In this document: in pieces, positions 36,196 through 48,492 of the stretch
Numbering within the stretch: the stretch's first letter is position 1
Layout of the letters: every line of letters begins with the position of its first letter
Assembly (NCBI GenBank): GCA_021442155.1
Contig: CM038223.1
Location: forward strand, 33,702,983-33,766,982
Source: Cymbidium sinense
Taxonomy: Eukaryota > Streptophyta > Magnoliopsida > Asparagales > Orchidaceae
Direction: 5' to 3'
DNA length: 64,000 bases
Notes under the pieces: generated by a model
Database searches by the model: none
What the model was told of the DNA's origin: nothing
Seen by the model: the letters and a program-made list of their open reading frames with translations, nothing else
Program-made: the position numbers and the translations under genes

Positions 36196-37174
36196 GAGGT
36201 GGGAATCCTTTTTTTCATTAGATTAAAAGAATTAAATGGCCATAGATTTTTAGATTCATATCTAAACATATATTTCAATGTTTTGGTGGGATAATGAAGG
36301 GTGTAGGATAATATGATAGTGAGGATACCTAAACTAATTTAGTTTGGGATAAATTAGGTTGATTTAATTAAAATGTAGCTTTAAGGAATGAGATTCAATT
36401 GAGGTAAATGGCTAAAATTACTTATGAAGGTTTCGGTTAGGATATGTATTAATGATTTAGAGTAGTTTATTGGGAATTATATTGTTTAAGAGGTTGTTTT
36501 GGTATAAGGACTAGGAATACTTCGTAATAGTGAAGTAGAGGTATTATTGTATAGAAGGAAGGTGTAGGTTCATGGAATAGCATATAAAGCTTATCAGATT
36601 GTTAGAAATGATGTTAAGAAATTTGAGAATGATTAAAATTAATTACATTTGGTATTATGGGTGACAAAAGAAAGATATATTAGATAATTAGTGCTCCATG
36701 AAGGATTATCAAAGTTTGGCCACCAACTCTCAAACCACAAGAACAACTCAAATAATTTATAATTTTTAAATCATCTCCTTTCATTTAAGTAAGGGGTACT
36801 ATTTATAGCCATTAAAATCATCTTTCAAAATAAAAAAAAAATCAAAACATGGGGGAAAGGTTGGTGGCCACATTAATGTGAACTAATAAATTACCTTATT
36901 ATTTTTTATCATTTTCCTATTTTATATGCTATTATTTTGCATGGATTCAACCACCTCACATACTATGCTTTAAATTTTTAAATTCAAAGTTTCAAACTTG
37001 CAATTTCTAGAAAGAAATTAAAAATTAGCTAATTAAAAAAAGATTAAATCCTCAAATGGGCCTTGATAGGCTAATGGGCAAAGAATTCTTCTTTCTTGAT
37101 TTTTCTTGGGCTTTAGCTTGAGATCTATTAAATAGGCCTTAAGCTCTCTTAATCCAGAAAATGTTCTACCTTAA
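36195..37174 (-). repeat. 5' LTR of element A
   Basis: Pairs with 6,930-7,887. Landmarks: GAATTAAATGGCCATAGAT (36,228), GATAATGAAGGGTGTAGGATA, and GGTGGCCACATTAATGTGAA (36,862; GGAGGCCACATTAATGTGAA in the left copy). The right edge is near 37,174 (TTCTACCTTAA against TTCTACATCA). Visible divergence between the two LTRs, including several indels, marks an old insertion. Confidence 0.8.
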
Positions 37175-37474
37175 TTTTTCCATACAATTCAGGGGAAGAA
37201 CCTCTAGGATATCATAGACTTATCTATTTTAAGAGTCTTTTATTAAATAATCAAATAAATTATAAGGTGATATGTTCATCTCTTGAGATGATATATTATC
37301 CTTTAATAACGTATTTGATTATACAAATGAGAAATTCTTGAAATCTGTGTGGTGTCATAAATTTTCTCCATAATATGTACATATAATGTATGCATGAATT
37401 TGTAGGAAAGATGAATTAGTAATTTCTTATACATAAATGCACACATTAGCTTGTCAAATTTATACAAGTACATA

Positions 37475-37800
37475 TCAATGTTAAATAAGAGAAGTGAGGT
37501 AATTTAAGACCCCCTTGGGACTACTTAAAGTTTTGCATTCTTGAGATATTTAGACTACATACTTGTTAATTTGCATACATATGCATATGCATATATGTAT
37601 GAAGCTGAAATAATAAAAATTTCTATGATAAAGATTTAAAAATAATTTAACCTTGCTATACATTTTACTATAAACTTCAAAGTATGTGTCATTATTATAC
37701 TAGGGAAGTGATGTAATCTAAGACTCCCTTGGGACTACTTAAAGTCTCAGGCTCTCAAGATGTTCAAACTAGATATCTTTTAAGCATGATGATCAAACCT
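37475..37800 (+). repeat. Tandem pair of the R conserved unit in R4
   Basis: GAAGTGAGGTAATTTAAGAC then CTTGGGACTACTTAAAG at 37,491, and GAAGTGATGTAATCTAAGAC then CTTGGGACTACTTAAAG at 37,705; period about 214. The same unit occurs twice in R3 (55,045-55,400). Confidence 0.75.
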
Positions 37801-38662
37801 ATAAGTATGTATTTATGTTTAATAAATTTAGATTTTTACTAAATAAGTACTTAAACTTATTAGAGAAAAAAATTAGGATTTACTAGTGATATTCGCCACA
37901 CTATTGGTTAAGGCATGCAATTAAAGAAATCTTTTTTTTTTAATCATGAATGCAAGAAACATATAGAATGCATAATTATAAAGTGATTGAAGCAAAGTAA
38001 TTAAACCTTATCAAACAACCTATTCAAAGCCATTAAGTCCTAAGGTTATTCCTATGACAATAATCGCATTTAAGCTTAATCAAATTCCTTAAGCATTGAT
38101 TTTAAATTTTGAGTTAATTAAAATTAGTGAGGAGGCAAAGAGTCTAGGGTTATACCTTAACCCACTTCTATTTATTAAGTGATTTAAAATATTTAGATGA
38201 TTTTTACAAATTAATTAAGGTCAATAAATTATTTTAACCAATTAAGCCCAAAAGAGCCCAAAAATCCAATAACACCTTAAACAAAAGCCTAAAATTATGA
38301 GAGAACAATTGAACATAAATAAGCATGATAAACATGTCCTAGAAATTCAATGCAATTGGTCTTATATTTAAATACTAATTAAAGAATTGGGGAAAATCCA
38401 AAATCTCCAATTACACTTAAAATGCCTCAAACTAATTGGACATTTTAATTTCATTGAAAATCCTTCACTAACTGAGCAAAAAGAGGAATTGATGAGAATT
38501 TTTAAGGACCTAGGCCACTTATTATAAATTTCCTAAACCCTAAAACACTTAATGATTTAATTAAATAATAAAGGCCCCTAAATGAGTATTTTGAGAAATA
38601 ATTAGAACATGTGGCCTAAATTAAATTCTCATATCACCATTAATAATATAAAATGTATTTAA

Positions 38663-39770
38663 AACATTATAATAGAAAAGTTTCTCACAATCAGTTTGGT
38701 TTCATGCCAGGTAGATCTACTATGGATTCTATACATTTGTTAAGAGGTTTGATGGAGAAGTATAGAGAAAGTAAGGAGGATCGACATATGATATTTATTG
38801 ATTTAGAGAAAGCTTATTGGTTATATTCAAGTCATTAAGGATATGTATACTAGAGTTCTTACTTGTGTCTAAATATAAGGAGGATTGACAAAATATTTTC
38901 CTATTTCAGTTGGATTACATCAAGGATCAGCTTTAAGCCCTTATCTTTTTTCTTTAGTTATGGATGTTCTTACTAGACATTTGCAGGAAGGTGTACCTTG
39001 GTGTATGTTTTTGCTGATGACATTCTTATTATCGATAAGACTATAGAGGGAGTCCAAGAGAAACATGAATTATGGAGGTCGACCTTAGAGTCTAAAGGTT
39101 TTCATGTAAGTAGATCTAAAACTGAATATATGGAGTGTAATTTTAGTTGTAGAAGTTATAGTGGCAGTTTTGTGACATTAGGTGAACAAGTCATTAAAAA
39201 GAGTGAACGATTCAGATACTTTGGCTTTATTGTTTAAAATGATGGTGAAATAGATGGAGATGTTATTAGTAGAATTCAAGTTGAATGGTTGGAGTGGAGG
39301 AATTCATATGGCCTATTGTGTGATAGAAAAGGTTCCACTTAAACTTAAGGGAAAATTTTATAAGATGGTGGTAAGACCTACAATGACTTCTGGTGCATAA
39401 TGTTGGCCAATAAAAGAGAAGCATAAGACTAAGTTAAGTGTTATAGAGATGATGATGCTCAGGTGGAAGAGTGGGTTTACTCTTAGAGATAAAATGCAAA
39501 ATGAGTATGTTCAGGAGAAAGTTAGAGTATCTCTCGTGGCAGATAAGATTAGAGAGAGTCACCTTAGATGGTTTGGGCACATAAAGCGTCAATCATCCGA
39601 TGACTCAATTAAGAGAGCAGATGCATTAGATTTGACTTATGTTAAGAAAGGTAGAGGTAGAGCAAAAAAGACTTGGTTAAGATGTATAAAAAATGACCTT
39701 AGTATACTTGAAGGAAATGAGAATTTGACACATAATATGACACAATGGAGATGAAGGATTCATGGATCCG
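38663..39770 (+). pseudogene. RTE reverse transcriptase remnant
   Basis: Frames in order: [20 protein letters not shown] and [10 protein letters not shown] (to 38,815), where a short deletion removes the catalytic Asp that follows [32 protein letters not shown] (38,900); VFADDILII (39,004-39,030, FADD intact), KTEYMECNFSCRSYSG; and the C-terminal 101-codon frame 39,449-39,754 with MLRWKSGFTLRDKM, IRESHLRWFGHIKRQ and GRGRAKKTWLRCI, the conserved RTE tail. About four frame changes or stops separate the pieces. It belongs to the RTE clade of non-LTR retrotransposons. Confidence 0.88.
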
Positions 39771-39824
39771 ACCCCACTTAGTGGGATAAAAGCTTGTTAT
39801 TGTTATTGTTATTATTATTCTTCT
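38663..39824 (+). mobile_element. RTE-type LINE fragment 2, 5'-truncated
   Basis: Flanked by TGTATTTAA at 38,654-38,662 and 39,825-39,833. It starts inside the RT and ends in a (TTG/TTA)n tail at 39,795-39,820 after GATCCGACCCCACTTAGTGG, the usual RTE terminal sequence. It matches fragment 1 but reaches further 5'. R4 body sequence flanks it on both sides. Confidence 0.92.
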
Positions 39825-40229
39825 TGTATTTAATACATCATAATAATTTTCATAATTTTTTAAATTATATAAAATTACTAAATGTATAAAATAACCCCCT
39901 ATGTGTTGAAAATTTAAAATTTTCAAATTATTTAACCAATTAACTTAAAATAATTATGGGAGGAAAAAGTCATTCCATGGAATAATCACCCTAAGTTCAA
40001 GTTAATTAGCCAAATAATTATGCTTCAATTTCACTCATTAAATAATTTTTAATCTCTAAGTGGTCACTATACACTTAATAAAAATTAGAGCTTTTATTTT
40101 TCTTAGATTCTCTTTTGTCTATGCTTTTTATAAAAGGTTTATTTGTATTTTATTTAATTTTTCTATAAATATTTATGAATTTTTAAAGCTTAGGCCATTT
40201 AATTATAATTTTAAGCTTAATTAACTAAT

Positions 40230-42440
40230 TTACACAATCGCTCTACGTCAACAGTAACTTGACAGTGCTTTACACACGGTGCGATGAAGTTCATTATTTA
40301 AAATGTTCAATGTAGTATGCTAACTCAATGGTAGTAGATGCGATTTCATCTCGACCATTTGATCATAAATGGAATGACCATGATTATTTCTATGATTTGA
40401 ATTGGATTAACTCAGATAATCTAATGTAATGAATCATAGTTGTTCATTCTAATCACACAAAATGGATGGCTGATGATTTGTCATCAACCTTTAAAAAGAG
40501 AAGTAATGCCATTCATCCCTTACTACTTGACCTAAGCTCAATAGAGCTCAAATCAAAGGGAAAAAGGTTCTACAACCATTAGAGAATGATTCTAAGGTGA
40601 CCTTATAGCTTGATTCATGTCAAATACTCAATCACTTCATAAAGGACCAATGATCATATAGTTTTCTATGGTTTGAGGAAATTTACTTCATTAGATCTAA
40701 AGACCAGAAGCCCAATGAATAAGTTAGATTTTTCTAGTAGAGATGAAGCTCTTTTTATGATTGAACTTTGCCTCCCTCCAATTAGTTTAGGATCAAACGC
40801 CACCATGAACCTCACTCAAGTTAGTCTAGGAGTGACTTCTTGTGCTTGAATTAAGTGAAGTTTGATTCATTTTAATTCGCTAGAGCTAGGGGATGGTGTA
40901 GGATGAAGGAATTTGAATGGGGTGATGATTTACTGTGATCAGGTATGTGGTATTTTCAAGAATAGGGAGGAGTTAGTCTCACTAGTGGCTTAGTGCTCAA
41001 GGGGCTCTAGGGTTGTGAGGAGCGTGTGCATTGGGTTTGAGTAGAGGAGGAAGTTTATACCACCTCTTGAAGTGAACCACCATTTCAGGCGGGTTCAACC
41101 CTTGGTAGCCATCCTAGTAGTAGATAATGCCAAAGTGAGCTTAAGATTAGTGATTTAGACATCCTCCATTAGCTAGAAGAAGATGGTGGGTTGTGGTGAA
41201 GTGGACAGCTCATGGGAGCTAAATGAAGGTTCAGCCATGGTGAGAGGGACCTCACCTTGGTAAATGGTTGAGTAAGGCTAGTTTGGGTTAGTTGGTTTGG
41301 GCTCCTTAGGTGCTAAAAGTGTTACATTAGATAAAAGGAGTGGATGGGTTTACCATTTTGAGATGTTATCTCATGTAGGGAGGCTTGGTTCACATGGAAT
41401 AAATATAATTAGGTTCACCTTAGGCTAGGTTCACTTAGGTTAGTTAAGGTCATGCCAAGTTTGGTTATGTTTGGACATGGTTTGGTTTGGTTTGACTCAA
41501 TTATATCTATATAAGTCAACTTTGGTCTAATTAGGTTAGGTTGAATAATTTACCAACTTGAGTCCAAAGGGCCATTAGGTTAGGTTCAAATGATGATTTA
41601 GACTTTATTGGTGTAATTAATTTAGTTTAATTTGGATTAGATTTAAATTTAGCACATATTGGTTCATATGGGTCAAATGGGTTAAGTTGACCAAATTGGA
41701 AATGAATGGGAGGTTTGGTCATGCTTAATTGATCATTTGAAAATGATTAAAGGTTTTGATTTAAATCAATTTAGGTAGGATTGAATTTTTGTTTAATATG
41801 ATCATTTAGGCCAATTTGGGATAAATAGGTTAAATGGGTTGGGTTGTTCAAATTAGCTTTGATTTATGATTGAAAAGTGTTCAATCAATAATTTGGGGGT
41901 GATTGTAGGCATTGGTTCAATCCAATTTGGCTTAAAGCAAGTTTTGGCTTAATTTGACTCTTTAGGTCAACTTGGGTCAAATTGGGATAAGTCAATTGAA
42001 TTAATTGGATTGTAATTGAGCTTCAATCAAGTTCAACTAAGGTTTAGAAGAGTTTGGGTAAGTTCAATTTTAAATGAATTTTATCAATTTTATGTTTAGC
42101 CCCTTTAAGCCCGAATGGGTCATACTAGGTCAACTTAATCAATTGGGCAAATTGAGTCTAATTGGGTTGAATTGGGCTTGAATTGGAATAAATTAGTTTC
42201 AAATGGTGATTTAATAAAAGCTAATTTGGTTTTGGTCTAGTCCAAGTCATATTGACATATTTGGGTCAACTAGGTTAATTGGGCTTAATGGGATCCACTA
42301 ACTCACTTAGCTAAGGCATTTGGTTTTTGGTAATTTAATCTGGTTATATTGGATGTTAGGATTAACTTGATTTTAATTTGGTCTGAGCATACAAGCTAGT
42401 TTGAATTTGGGGTAGGTAGATCCTACTTAACATAAGTCGA
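40230..42440 (+). repeat. R4 GC-richer block and GGTCAA field
   Basis: ACAGTGCTTTACACACGGTG (40,263) matches AAGTGCTTTCCACATGGTG in R3 (56,819). The downstream sequence aligns by landmarks such as CCATTCTAATCACACAAAAT-type words against R3 56,990. From 41,400 the degenerate GGTCAA/TTGACC words take over for about 1 kb. No credible frame. Confidence 0.6.
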
Positions 42441-42639
42441 GGTCTAACCCTAGAGTTGAGCCCTTTGATTTTTCTAGGCTTAGGATTGGTGTTGACCTAG
42501 CCACCATAAGTGTCTTAATTTTAAGAGAGCCCTAGTTTCTAGATTGGATCTTAGGTCTAAAGAGGTGATTATCAATCTGACTAAAAGTGAGCTCAATAGA
42601 TGTGTGTATTTTCTCTCAATGAGCTCAACAAGTAGCTAA

Positions 42640-44480
42640 TGCCATGGATCCTTCATCCTCTTTCAGCTTAGACTCTTCATGGTGTTATTTTCTAATGGTC
42701 ACCTACATTTGGCAAGTGATCTTATCCACCATGTCATGTAAATCCTACTAAGTCACAAATTGTTTGATGTTTTGTTCCATGTTTGCATAGCCATCTTGGG
42801 TGGATGGTCCTACTTCACTTTGTATCGATTCTCATCCTCATCTACACTCATTACACCTAAAAAGAAGTTGAATTCATATTTATTTGCATATAGAAGAAGA
42901 ACATTTTAAGATATCTGAGAAATAAGGCTAAGTAAAAAAAAGATTGATAGGAGGAAGGTTAAAAAGTAAGAGAAGTGGAAAATACATAATCTTTATTTCT
43001 GAAGATGCCCAAAATGAATGTCCAAAATATAATGGTCTAGGCTATGAGTCAAAAATTCCCCTCGTAAAGATCATATAAGGAAAGTTTAATATAAAAGATT
43101 CTCTCCTAAGATAACGGTAGTGAGCAAGTAAGATTCATCGAGCATCCAAGTAAGGATGAGATGAAGGAGAGTAGTCGTACCAAATGCTAGCGAGTAGAAT
43201 TAGGTCTTGCTTCTAAATTATCAAACTCTAAGTTCATAGCTCACTGAGCTTTCCTTTGTTGAGTGCTCCTTTAGATAATTGTTCTTATTATGGGTTGTTG
43301 AGTATTCTTCATGTGAGTGTTCCTGTCATGACTTATAGGTGTGTTTAGGCCTACTCGCTACTTTCGGTGGATAAGATAGGCTTGATTTTTAAGCCTTATT
43401 AAATTAATGGGTCAAATTGGCTCATTTGGAGTGGTCAAATCTTCATATTTCAAATAATGAAAATGTTATTAAGATTCTCCTTTATAACCTTTCCCAAAAG
43501 CATGGAATCCATTTGGTGAACTTAATCTAACAATAAAAGTGAATATTATAATTTGGGCCCAAATTTGTCATGTTAACCCATTTAATTAAATTAACTAGTA
43601 CAAATTAGTAAAATCAAGATGTCTACAATAAATAATTTATCCGTGACATCTTTAACTACAATCACTCTTAAGATTGGTTTGGTGGGATACACCAAAAATA
43701 AGTATGGACCTCAAATGAGTAAAAATAGTTCTTTTGGTCAATTGACCTTAGTATATATGGAAATTACATAATAAATGATGCTTGAATCATATTTAGAAAA
43801 CTAAAGAGAGCCTACCTATCTAATTGATCTGATTAATTTAATGAGTAGGAGAAATTCGGTCATATTATATAAATTAGGTCAATTTAGATCAAGTAGGTAG
43901 CCTTAAATGTCATTAAACCAATCACTGCATTAGATGTTCACATTAAACCATTATTATTATACTAACACATTCATTAACAAATTTAGAATGACCAAAGAGA
44001 ATTCCATGAAATTTGAGCTTAATTTAAGCCTAAGGTCAATCTAGATTGGGTGAGTTTCCTAGTCATTAGTCAACCAAACACCAATCTAGTGGCTATTTAT
44101 TTTAAATATCTAAGGTTATTAACTATTTTACTTAAGTGTATAGTAACTTGCTTCAGGGCCTAAATGGGATAAGGGTGGGTGCGTACATTTGACTCAACCA
44201 TGGATCTAATTGCAAGATTGATTTTGAGAATGGTCTACCCATTCCTCATAGTCTCATGATTAACTATATAAATAATTAAATCAATAAAAGAGTTTTATTA
44301 CTTAAGATCAAAACTTACATCCACTAAGGAATGGTTAAACTCAAGAAATTAAAAAGGTCTTCCCTACAACTAGCTTAAGTCAGACATATGAAGTAGAAAA
44401 GATTTGTATGTTAACATAATGGGATAGGTTGGGTTGGAAGTTTTGTGCAAGAGGAGAAAATGATGTTAGTTCTTATTGAC
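42640..44480. other. Unassigned, mildly repetitive DNA
   Basis: Nothing I can assign to a protein. It contains scattered words like the GGTCAA field (GGGTCAAATTGGCTCATTTG at 43,410, AGGTCAATTTAGATCAAG near 43,876) but not in the dense form seen in R. It may be an extended R4 tail, another diverged R-related copy, or the decayed pol of element D. Confidence 0.35.
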
Positions 44481-45004
44481 ATGTTTTGTAGTATGGTAGA
44501 TTAGGTACTTTGGAATAAAGAATCAGATCTGTGGCATGTTGTATGCCCCTAAAATATGGAAACTCATCTATCAATTCATTAAAAAAAAACCTTAAACTCA
44601 ACTAAAGGATTTAAGACCATAATAGGTATTTGGTGCTCACCTAAATTAAGTGTAATACATTTCATTTGAAAGAAGTATAGATAACTAGGATTTAAAAATT
44701 TCCTTAATAAATTCTTTAATCCTAGTTCTTAACTTTATGATCAAGTGATATTGACATTTAAAGGGTGAAGTCCAAAATGCTCTCCATCATAGCATTGGAT
44801 TAGATCATTAAGAATTGTATCTTGTAATTTTTATTTAGACTTAGTTTAAGCTTAATCTAATAATGAGATTTATGAAAATTAGTAGGTGATTTATTATTTA
44901 ATTTATTTATAAGAAATATTTTTATGATCTTCACCTTATGCATAAATATTTATTCTGTTGTTCATAATGTATACCATTTAAATCATAAGCCAAGGCCTAG
45001 CTAC
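44480..45004 (-). pseudogene. Element D protease end and following fragment
   Basis: Directly left of element C the minus strand reads VARPWL and, after a stop, INIYA (44,935-45,000), which matches the end of the CRM-like protease (RTWLYD and HYGR in element A). The other side of the break is at 52,116-52,380. Further left the RT is too decayed to recognise. I infer that element C landed inside this protease. Confidence 0.5.
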
Positions 45005-46094
45005 TAGTATATCAATTATGTCTATCAATAAAATAATTTAATGTGTGCTTTGTAGTTTATTGGTAATCTTTTGGAAATATTATGAGAGGGTCTTTAATAT
45101 AATTTTGGCATTTATGGCCTTATTATATGTGATATGATGTGAATTAGGGCCATTCCAGCAGGTCAAATCTAATCTTGAATGTATAATTCTGTGTTTAAAA
45201 TTGGTTCTCTAAAGTTTCAATGGATAGAAATAATTTGAGAAACACTTTACTTAATTTTTGGAATTTTTCTTAAACTTCTAAGAAATTTATTATAGTGTAA
45301 AGTGGAATAGAATAAAATATATTTTCTAGAGACTTAGCTAATAGCTTTACTTGGAAATGTGGCTTTAGAAAAGTAATTTTATAATATGAACAAAGGTCAT
45401 AAACCATTGCTTTTGATAGAGGAGTATGTATAAAAAAATTTTAGAGTAAAATTCAATTTCTAGAAAGGTTTAAGCAAGTAAAATTCATTATAGAAAGGTG
45501 GAAAAGAGACAAGCCACCAAGATAGCTTGTTGTGAGAAATTTATACACCAAGCCTTCCTGAGTTAGAACTCAAAATTTTTAGTTTACAACAATAACAACC
45601 TTCATTCTAGTAAAAAAACATTATATAGTCCTTAAGTCGATTATTACGAGTACATAAAGAAACAAAGACCAAAGTGAGCCAGCCAATGAAATTGAGTTTG
45701 AATTGTAGTAGTTGTAACTACCCCATAACTACTACCTCTTATGGTGTGGTTAGCCAATATAATCAAAACATTATAAATTTCCATTTAATAAATTTTAATA
45801 AAAAATTTATGCTTAACATTTTCACTTAATTTTAATAAATTTCTACTTTTCTTTACATATATCTCTTTAAATAACACAATGTATAACCATAATACATTAA
45901 TCCATACATGAACTAATATATAAATCCAAGTCTACATAAATGTAAAAAATAAAAACTAAAAAATTATCAAACTTTAGTTTTCTATCTTTAATTTTTATCT
46001 TCTAATTAGACTTTTATTTTCAGCATCATTTATCTTTGCTTATGCCTTTATAGTTGGACCATTTCCATTAGCATTAGGACCCTGTGCCATATCA
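45005..46094 (-). repeat. 3' LTR of element C
   Basis: Matches 50,949-52,115: CTCAAAATTTTTAGT at 45,570 and 51,644, GTTGGACCAT at 46,053 and 52,081. The right edge is GCCATATCA (TGATATGGC on the element strand). The left edge is set by TAGTATATC against TAATATT in the other LTR and by the target duplication. Confidence 0.8.
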
Positions 46095-46102
46095 AACCCC
46101 TT
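46095..46102 (-). promoter_or_regulatory. Polypurine tract of element C
   Basis: AACCCCTT reads AAGGGGTT on the element strand, immediately before the LTR start TGATATGG. Extended purine context GGTTTAAGGGGTT. Confidence 0.65.
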
Positions 46103-47330
46103 AAACCAAGTTGAAATCCTCTCTGAAGGGTGAAGTTAAAGTGCATCTACATAGGCTTTCACGCTAACTTCTTTAAGTAATCTCCACTAAACCAAGTGCC
46201 CACTCTTGGTGGCTTGTCTTTCCACCACACAACAAATCTATCCTCTTCTTTCTTCGTTTACTAGCACCCCATATATAATGACATGTTCAAGCTCAAAGAT
46301 TAAATAATATTGTTAATCATATGTAAATGATGCATTTAAATACAGGCTAACAAAAAATAGAGCATATATATATAGTGTTAAGCATTCTATAAATCTTAAA
46401 TGATCTACATGCCCTTGCTTGCAATTTCTTAAAGTGTGTATAAATACCTCTCAAGGCTTTCTATTAAAATCAGCACTGGTCTCCTACATTAAAATCTTTT
46501 AAAGATCTTTTTTTATTATTTAATATATTTTATATTAGCAAGTTCCAATTAATGTTGAACTCTAACATGAAGGCCTTGTACATTATGTGCAATGATAGAT
46601 GTAGAATCTAGAAATGCATGTGTAGGAAATATAGCAAAGTTAATGAATGGGGTTCTATAGGTTATCACCACTAACTATGTCAAATAATTGTTTATTTGTT
46701 ACCATAAAAATAATATTATTGTAGGAAAACAAAGCTTTGGGAAGGTGTAGGTCATAATTCTCTAAGCTTCAAGCCACCTAACTTCTTAAAATATTTTAAA
46801 TATTCAATTTTGTTTCTTTGTTTGCCAATGAATTTGTTGATGAAACCCTTGGAAGAATTTTAAAGTGGTGCTCATTAATTTTTATAATATTTTTTCAAAA
46901 ATATGATGGAAGGAAGCCCATACTATTTATTAATCTCTTTAAAAAATATCTTTATTATATACATGCATCATTTGATTTTATGCAAGGTAAGAAGTTAGCC
47001 ATTTTAAAGAAATGGTCAACCATAATAAAGATGCTAGTATGTCCTCTTGACGTCTTGCATATCCCAAGCACAAAATCAATATATCCTATTAAAGTCTAAA
47101 TGGAACAAACAAAGCCAAATATTTTTCTATCTTTTACTTTCAACTTTAGCTTGTCTATAGGTGTAATATTAGGTGAATACCATCTCAAAATCTCTTTCAA
47201 GGAGTGCAAAAAAAATTAATCTTACAATATGTGTATAGTCTTTAACTTTCAAAAATATCATGTTGCTCCCCAAGAATGTAACTCCATGTTAATGAATGTT
47301 CTCATAGAACTTTATGGAATGTTTAACCTA
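46103..47330 (-). pseudogene. Element C integrase with CRM chromodomain-like motif
   Basis: The core at 46,970-47,095 reads DFVLGICKTSRGHTSIFIMV and FFKMANFLPCIKS, with the first catalytic Asp (DFVLG) kept. The end, about 46,160-46,250, reads RFVVWWKDKPPRVGTWFSGD and YLKKL, the CR motif that marks the CRM group and replaces a normal chromodomain. The motif lies ~60 bases before the purine tract, as in CRM elements where pol runs up to the LTR. In known CRM elements this tail is linked with targeting to centromeric chromatin. The intervening sequence is full of stops. Confidence 0.78.
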
Positions 47331-47745
47331 TTATTTTAATATAAATATAAACTAAATGTCACATAATCATTACATAAATTGTACAAACTAAGGTCTTTTT
47401 GGGAATGATTTAAATATATTAAGTGAAAGCCAAGTCAAACTTTATAAAATTTATGAGTATAAGAATAGGAAATCTAGCCATGATAACATCTATTTGTTAT
47501 ATGCTTTATTCCATGGAATTTTGAGCTACTATAATTCAATTAAATTTATCCCTTCTTAAAAAAATCTAGCATAAATTTTGCAATCATGCTAAATTTTTTG
47601 ATGAATCTTGTGCATAAGGTTGACAAGCTTGAAAACTCCAAATATCCATGAATGATTTAAGAATTGGCCATTTTATAATTAATTTTTTATTTCATGGACA
47701 TCCTTTCAACCCCTTTAGTAGATACATCAAATCCTAAGAATAAAA
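47330..47745 (-). pseudogene. Element C RNase H region, poorly preserved
   Basis: Lies between RT and integrase. Only weak family words remain (the equivalent of the connection and RNase H of element A), with stops in all frames. Assigned mainly by position. Confidence 0.45.
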
Positions 47746-47761
47746 CTTCAATATAGAAAAA

Positions 47762-48310
47762 GAAGCACTTCTTAAGATTATATAAAGTTTTTATTCACCT
47801 AACTTCTCCAAAACTAATCTCAAGTGGCCTAAATGGGACAATTCATCAAAATTTTAAATAAGTATGACATCAAAATGCTTAACTAGAAAATGATTGATAA
47901 AATATTTTAAAACTATGTTCAACAACCTCATTAATTTATTGAGAGTGTTAGATAATCCAAATGGCATGGTTAACCACTCATAAAGATCATAAGTGGTTTT
48001 TAAGGTTATCTTCCACTCATCCCCAAGACTTATTCCAATCTGTGGCTTGCAAAGGAAGCACTTTGTAACATTTATATAAAGCTTTACATCTCTTAACTTC
48101 TCTAAAACTAATCTCAAATTAGACTCCTTAATAAATTTTAAATAAGTATGTCATCCAATTGCATAACTAGAAAATAATCAATAAAACTTTTAAAACTATG
48201 TTCTTCAACCTCATTAATTTACTAAAGGTGTTAAATATTGCAAATGGTATGAATAACCACTTATAAAGATCATTTGGGACTCATCCTTAGTACGTATTCC
48301 AATTTGATTT
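47762..48310 (-). repeat. ~293 bp direct duplication within element C RT
   Basis: GAAGCACTT, TATAAAG, CTCTAAAACTAATCTCAA-type, TAAATAAGTATG and TTTTAAAACTATGTTC occur in the same order from 47,762 and from 48,055. The second unit ends near TATTCCAATTTG (48,295), matching TATTCCAATCTG (48,032). Copies are diverged, so the duplication is old. Confidence 0.8.
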
Positions 48311-48383
48311 CACCAAACTTTTAAATTTATTTTAGAGAATAAATATAAATTAGTAATAAGATCTAACATGTCATTTAACCTAA

Positions 48384-48492
<109 letters not shown>

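Larger units (their letters stand above)
6930..37174 (-). mobile_element. Element A: CRM-like Ty3/gypsy element, split by element B
   Basis: Minus-strand element with two ~0.95 kb LTRs (6,930-7,887 and ~36,195-37,174) and pol in the order protease, RT, RNase H, integrase read from right to left. The integrase stops at 32,842 and resumes at 8,597, where element B is inserted. Sequence type (protease with GGS, RT, C-terminal chromodomain-like motif) fits the CRM group of plant chromoviruses, known for a centromeric preference. Most of gag and a primer binding site are missing. Left of A lies R1 in reverse and right of A lies R4 forward, so the two flanks are not one interrupted sequence. Confidence 0.75.
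37175..42640 (+). repeat. Family R copy R4, head missing, split by an RTE fragment
   Basis: Forward copy beginning in the AT-rich body directly at the edge of element A. It holds two copies of the short conserved unit (37,475 and 37,690), the RTE insertion 38,663-39,824, the GC-richer block (40,230-41,380), the GGTCAA field (41,400-42,400; GGGTCAAATGGGTTAAGTTG at 41,671) and a tail (ATCTTAGGTCTAAAGA near 42,546, AAAAGTGAGCTCAATAGATG near 42,583). The right edge is approximate. No coding frame. Confidence 0.7.
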
